A DNA stretch of 6,208 nt from SHXR01 sp046160305 (lineage in GTDB: Bacteria; Pseudomonadota; Gammaproteobacteria; Burkholderiales; SG8-39). The stretch covers positions 1 through 6,208 of the forward strand of contig JBJXGX010000320.1 of assembly GCA_046160305.1 (NCBI GenBank), written 5' to 3'. Shown piece after piece: positions 5,459 to 6,208 of the stretch. Each line of letters begins with the position of its first letter. Position 1 is the first letter of the stretch. A program made the translations under genes and the position numbers. Below the pieces are notes generated by a model that was given only the letters and a program-made list of their open reading frames with translations, was not told the DNA's origin and ran no database searches.

Positions 5459-5957
5459 AGCTGGCCAATTGGCCCGGCGGCGGCGGCGAAGCCGACGCCT
5501 GATAATGCCGCGATTTTTCCTCGCGTTTTCCGCCCTGGCGAACGGTCTTCGCCAGATGCCCCATTTCCTGCGCAAGCAGCTCGACAAGATCGTCGAACGC
5601 GACGATGCCGACGAGGCGATCATCCGCATCCACGACCGGCAAACGGCGAACTCCGGTCCGCTGCATCCGCTCGAATGCATCGAACACGGCATCGGTCTCG
5701 CGCACTGTCGTCGGATTGCCGGTCATGATGTCCCCGGCGGTGAATACCCGATAGTCCAGTTCAAGCGCGAGCACTTCGACCACCAGGTCCCGGTCGGTAA
5801 TGATGCCGATCGGCCGGTTCTTCGGCGGTGCGTCCTCGATGATGATGACCGCGCCGATGTGGTTATCGCGCATGAGCTGGGCCACCTTGAGGATCGGTGT
5901 TTCCCGTTCAGCCACCACGACGACCCGGCTGGCGATATGTCCAACGTTCAGTGCCAT
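5457..5957 (-). CDS. Tandem CBS-domain protein
   Basis: The 166-residue product contains two CBS domains, at about 6-66 (ending GIITDRDLV) and 74-130 (starting AGDIMTGNPTTV, ending LVGIVAFDDLV). Such pairs form a Bateman module that usually binds adenine nucleotides or S-adenosylmethionine. No catalytic or DNA-binding domain is attached, so the target is unknown. A basic, proline-rich C-terminus (about 138-166) follows. ATG 5957 is preferred because GGAG stands six bases upstream; starts at 5969 and 6026 in the same frame have poorer context. An FNR-like box lies upstream at 6074-6087. The segment 5491-5585 is duplicated at 3278-3372. The gene converges on hmgA, with a shared hairpin at its stop. 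Confidence 0.88.
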   Translation of the reverse strand: MALNVGHIASRVVVVAERETPILKVAQLMRDNHIGAVIIIEDAPPKNRPIGIITDRDLVVEVLALELDYRVFTAGDIMTGNPTTVRETDAVFDAFERMQRTGVRRLPVVDADDRLVGIVAFDDLVELLAQEMGHLAKTVRQGGKREEKSRHYQASASPPPPGQLAS

Positions 5958-6073
5958 GCTGCACTCCATGTCGATCGATGCATGCTGACCGGGACGAATT
6001 CGTACCCTGCCGGCTGCATCACGCAAATTGCCTTATCCCTCATGCTATTCAACACTCGCACACGGATGCGGGC

Positions 6074-6087
6074 TTGATCCCAGTCAA
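6074..6087 (-). promoter_or_regulatory. FNR/ANR-like operator upstream of the CBS gene
   Basis: The minus strand reads TTGAC-TGGG-ATCAA, nine of ten bases of the FNR/ANR consensus TTGAT-N4-ATCAA. A -10-like TTGAAT lies at 6052-6047, within one base of where a class II activator site centred at -41.5 would place it, leaving a leader of about 80 bases before ATG 5957. This suggests induction under low oxygen. The regulator is not in the window, and the role is inferred from sequence only. Confidence 0.55.
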
Positions 6088-6208
6088 ATCGCCAGCAGAT
6101 TCTTGGCGGTGCAAGTGCCCGCCAGCGGGACCCGGCGGTCGGCAGGCGCCGCAATGTGATCGAATGCGGCCCATGATGCCTTCGGCTTGGAGAATCTGAA
6201 CCTATGAG

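Noticed and set aside
4100..5692. Long minus-strand open frame (530 codons) opposite hmgA and into the CBS gene
   Set aside because: It has no recognisable domain and lies antisense to a clear enzyme; GC-rich DNA often leaves such frames open.
4644..6077. Long plus-strand open frame (477 codons) spanning the hmgA 3' half and the antisense of the CBS gene
   Set aside because: Its composition is Arg/Ser-rich and it crosses two well-supported genes in the wrong frame or strand.
6204..6208. ATG at the right edge as the start of a further gene
   Set aside because: Only five bases remain and there is no ribosome binding site.

Overview
The window (about 60% GC by eye) looks like a proteobacterial chromosome, most likely a betaproteobacterium. 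This rests on the chemotaxis order cheR-cheD-cheB, a stand-alone homogentisate dioxygenase, an FNR/ANR-type operator, and dispersed repeats built on a CCCTGA-CTGTCGA-GGG core. The taxonomy is inference from gene content; no marker gene is present.

Layout, left to right. (1) 1-2057, plus strand: the end of a chemotaxis operon, with the 3' end of cheR, then cheD and cheB, whose catalytic residues are intact. CheR and CheB set receptor methylation, and CheD deamidates receptor glutamines. (2) 2058-2791: a REP-like hairpin cluster, then a parDE toxin-antitoxin module. A perfect 17-bp palindrome lies between its predicted -35 and -10 boxes. (3) 2811-3221, minus strand: a Phd/YefM-type antitoxin with three TGTACA-like boxes at exact 10-bp spacing upstream. 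It overlaps by one base a 50-codon remnant of a VapC (PIN) toxin that has lost its middle and ends in a copy of the REP-like repeat. (4) 3278-3832: a mosaic of gene fragments whose relatives all lie in this window. It has a 3' piece of the CBS gene (antisense), a 116-codon piece of a diverged cheB, and the 3' third of parD, with the last two joined in frame. Both joints fall on short sequences shared by the parents. (5) 3833-4036: about 200 bp with no gene I can support apart from the hmgA ribosome binding site. (6) 4037-5377, plus strand: intact hmgA. (7) 5427-5458: a 13-bp perfect hairpin between convergent genes. (8) 5457-5957, minus strand: a two-CBS-domain protein with an FNR-like box at 6074-6087. 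The rest of 5958-6208 shows nothing else I can support.

The two ends are ordinary core genes: chemotaxis adaptation on the left, tyrosine/phenylalanine catabolism and a CBS sensor protein on the right. The middle (about 2080-3832) is an accessory scar made of one complete toxin-antitoxin pair, one antitoxin with a wrecked toxin, repeats, and recombined fragments of the neighbouring genes. I see no new multi-gene system. The most unusual element is the CBS/cheB/parD mosaic, followed by the decayed phd-vapC locus with its ordered operator boxes.
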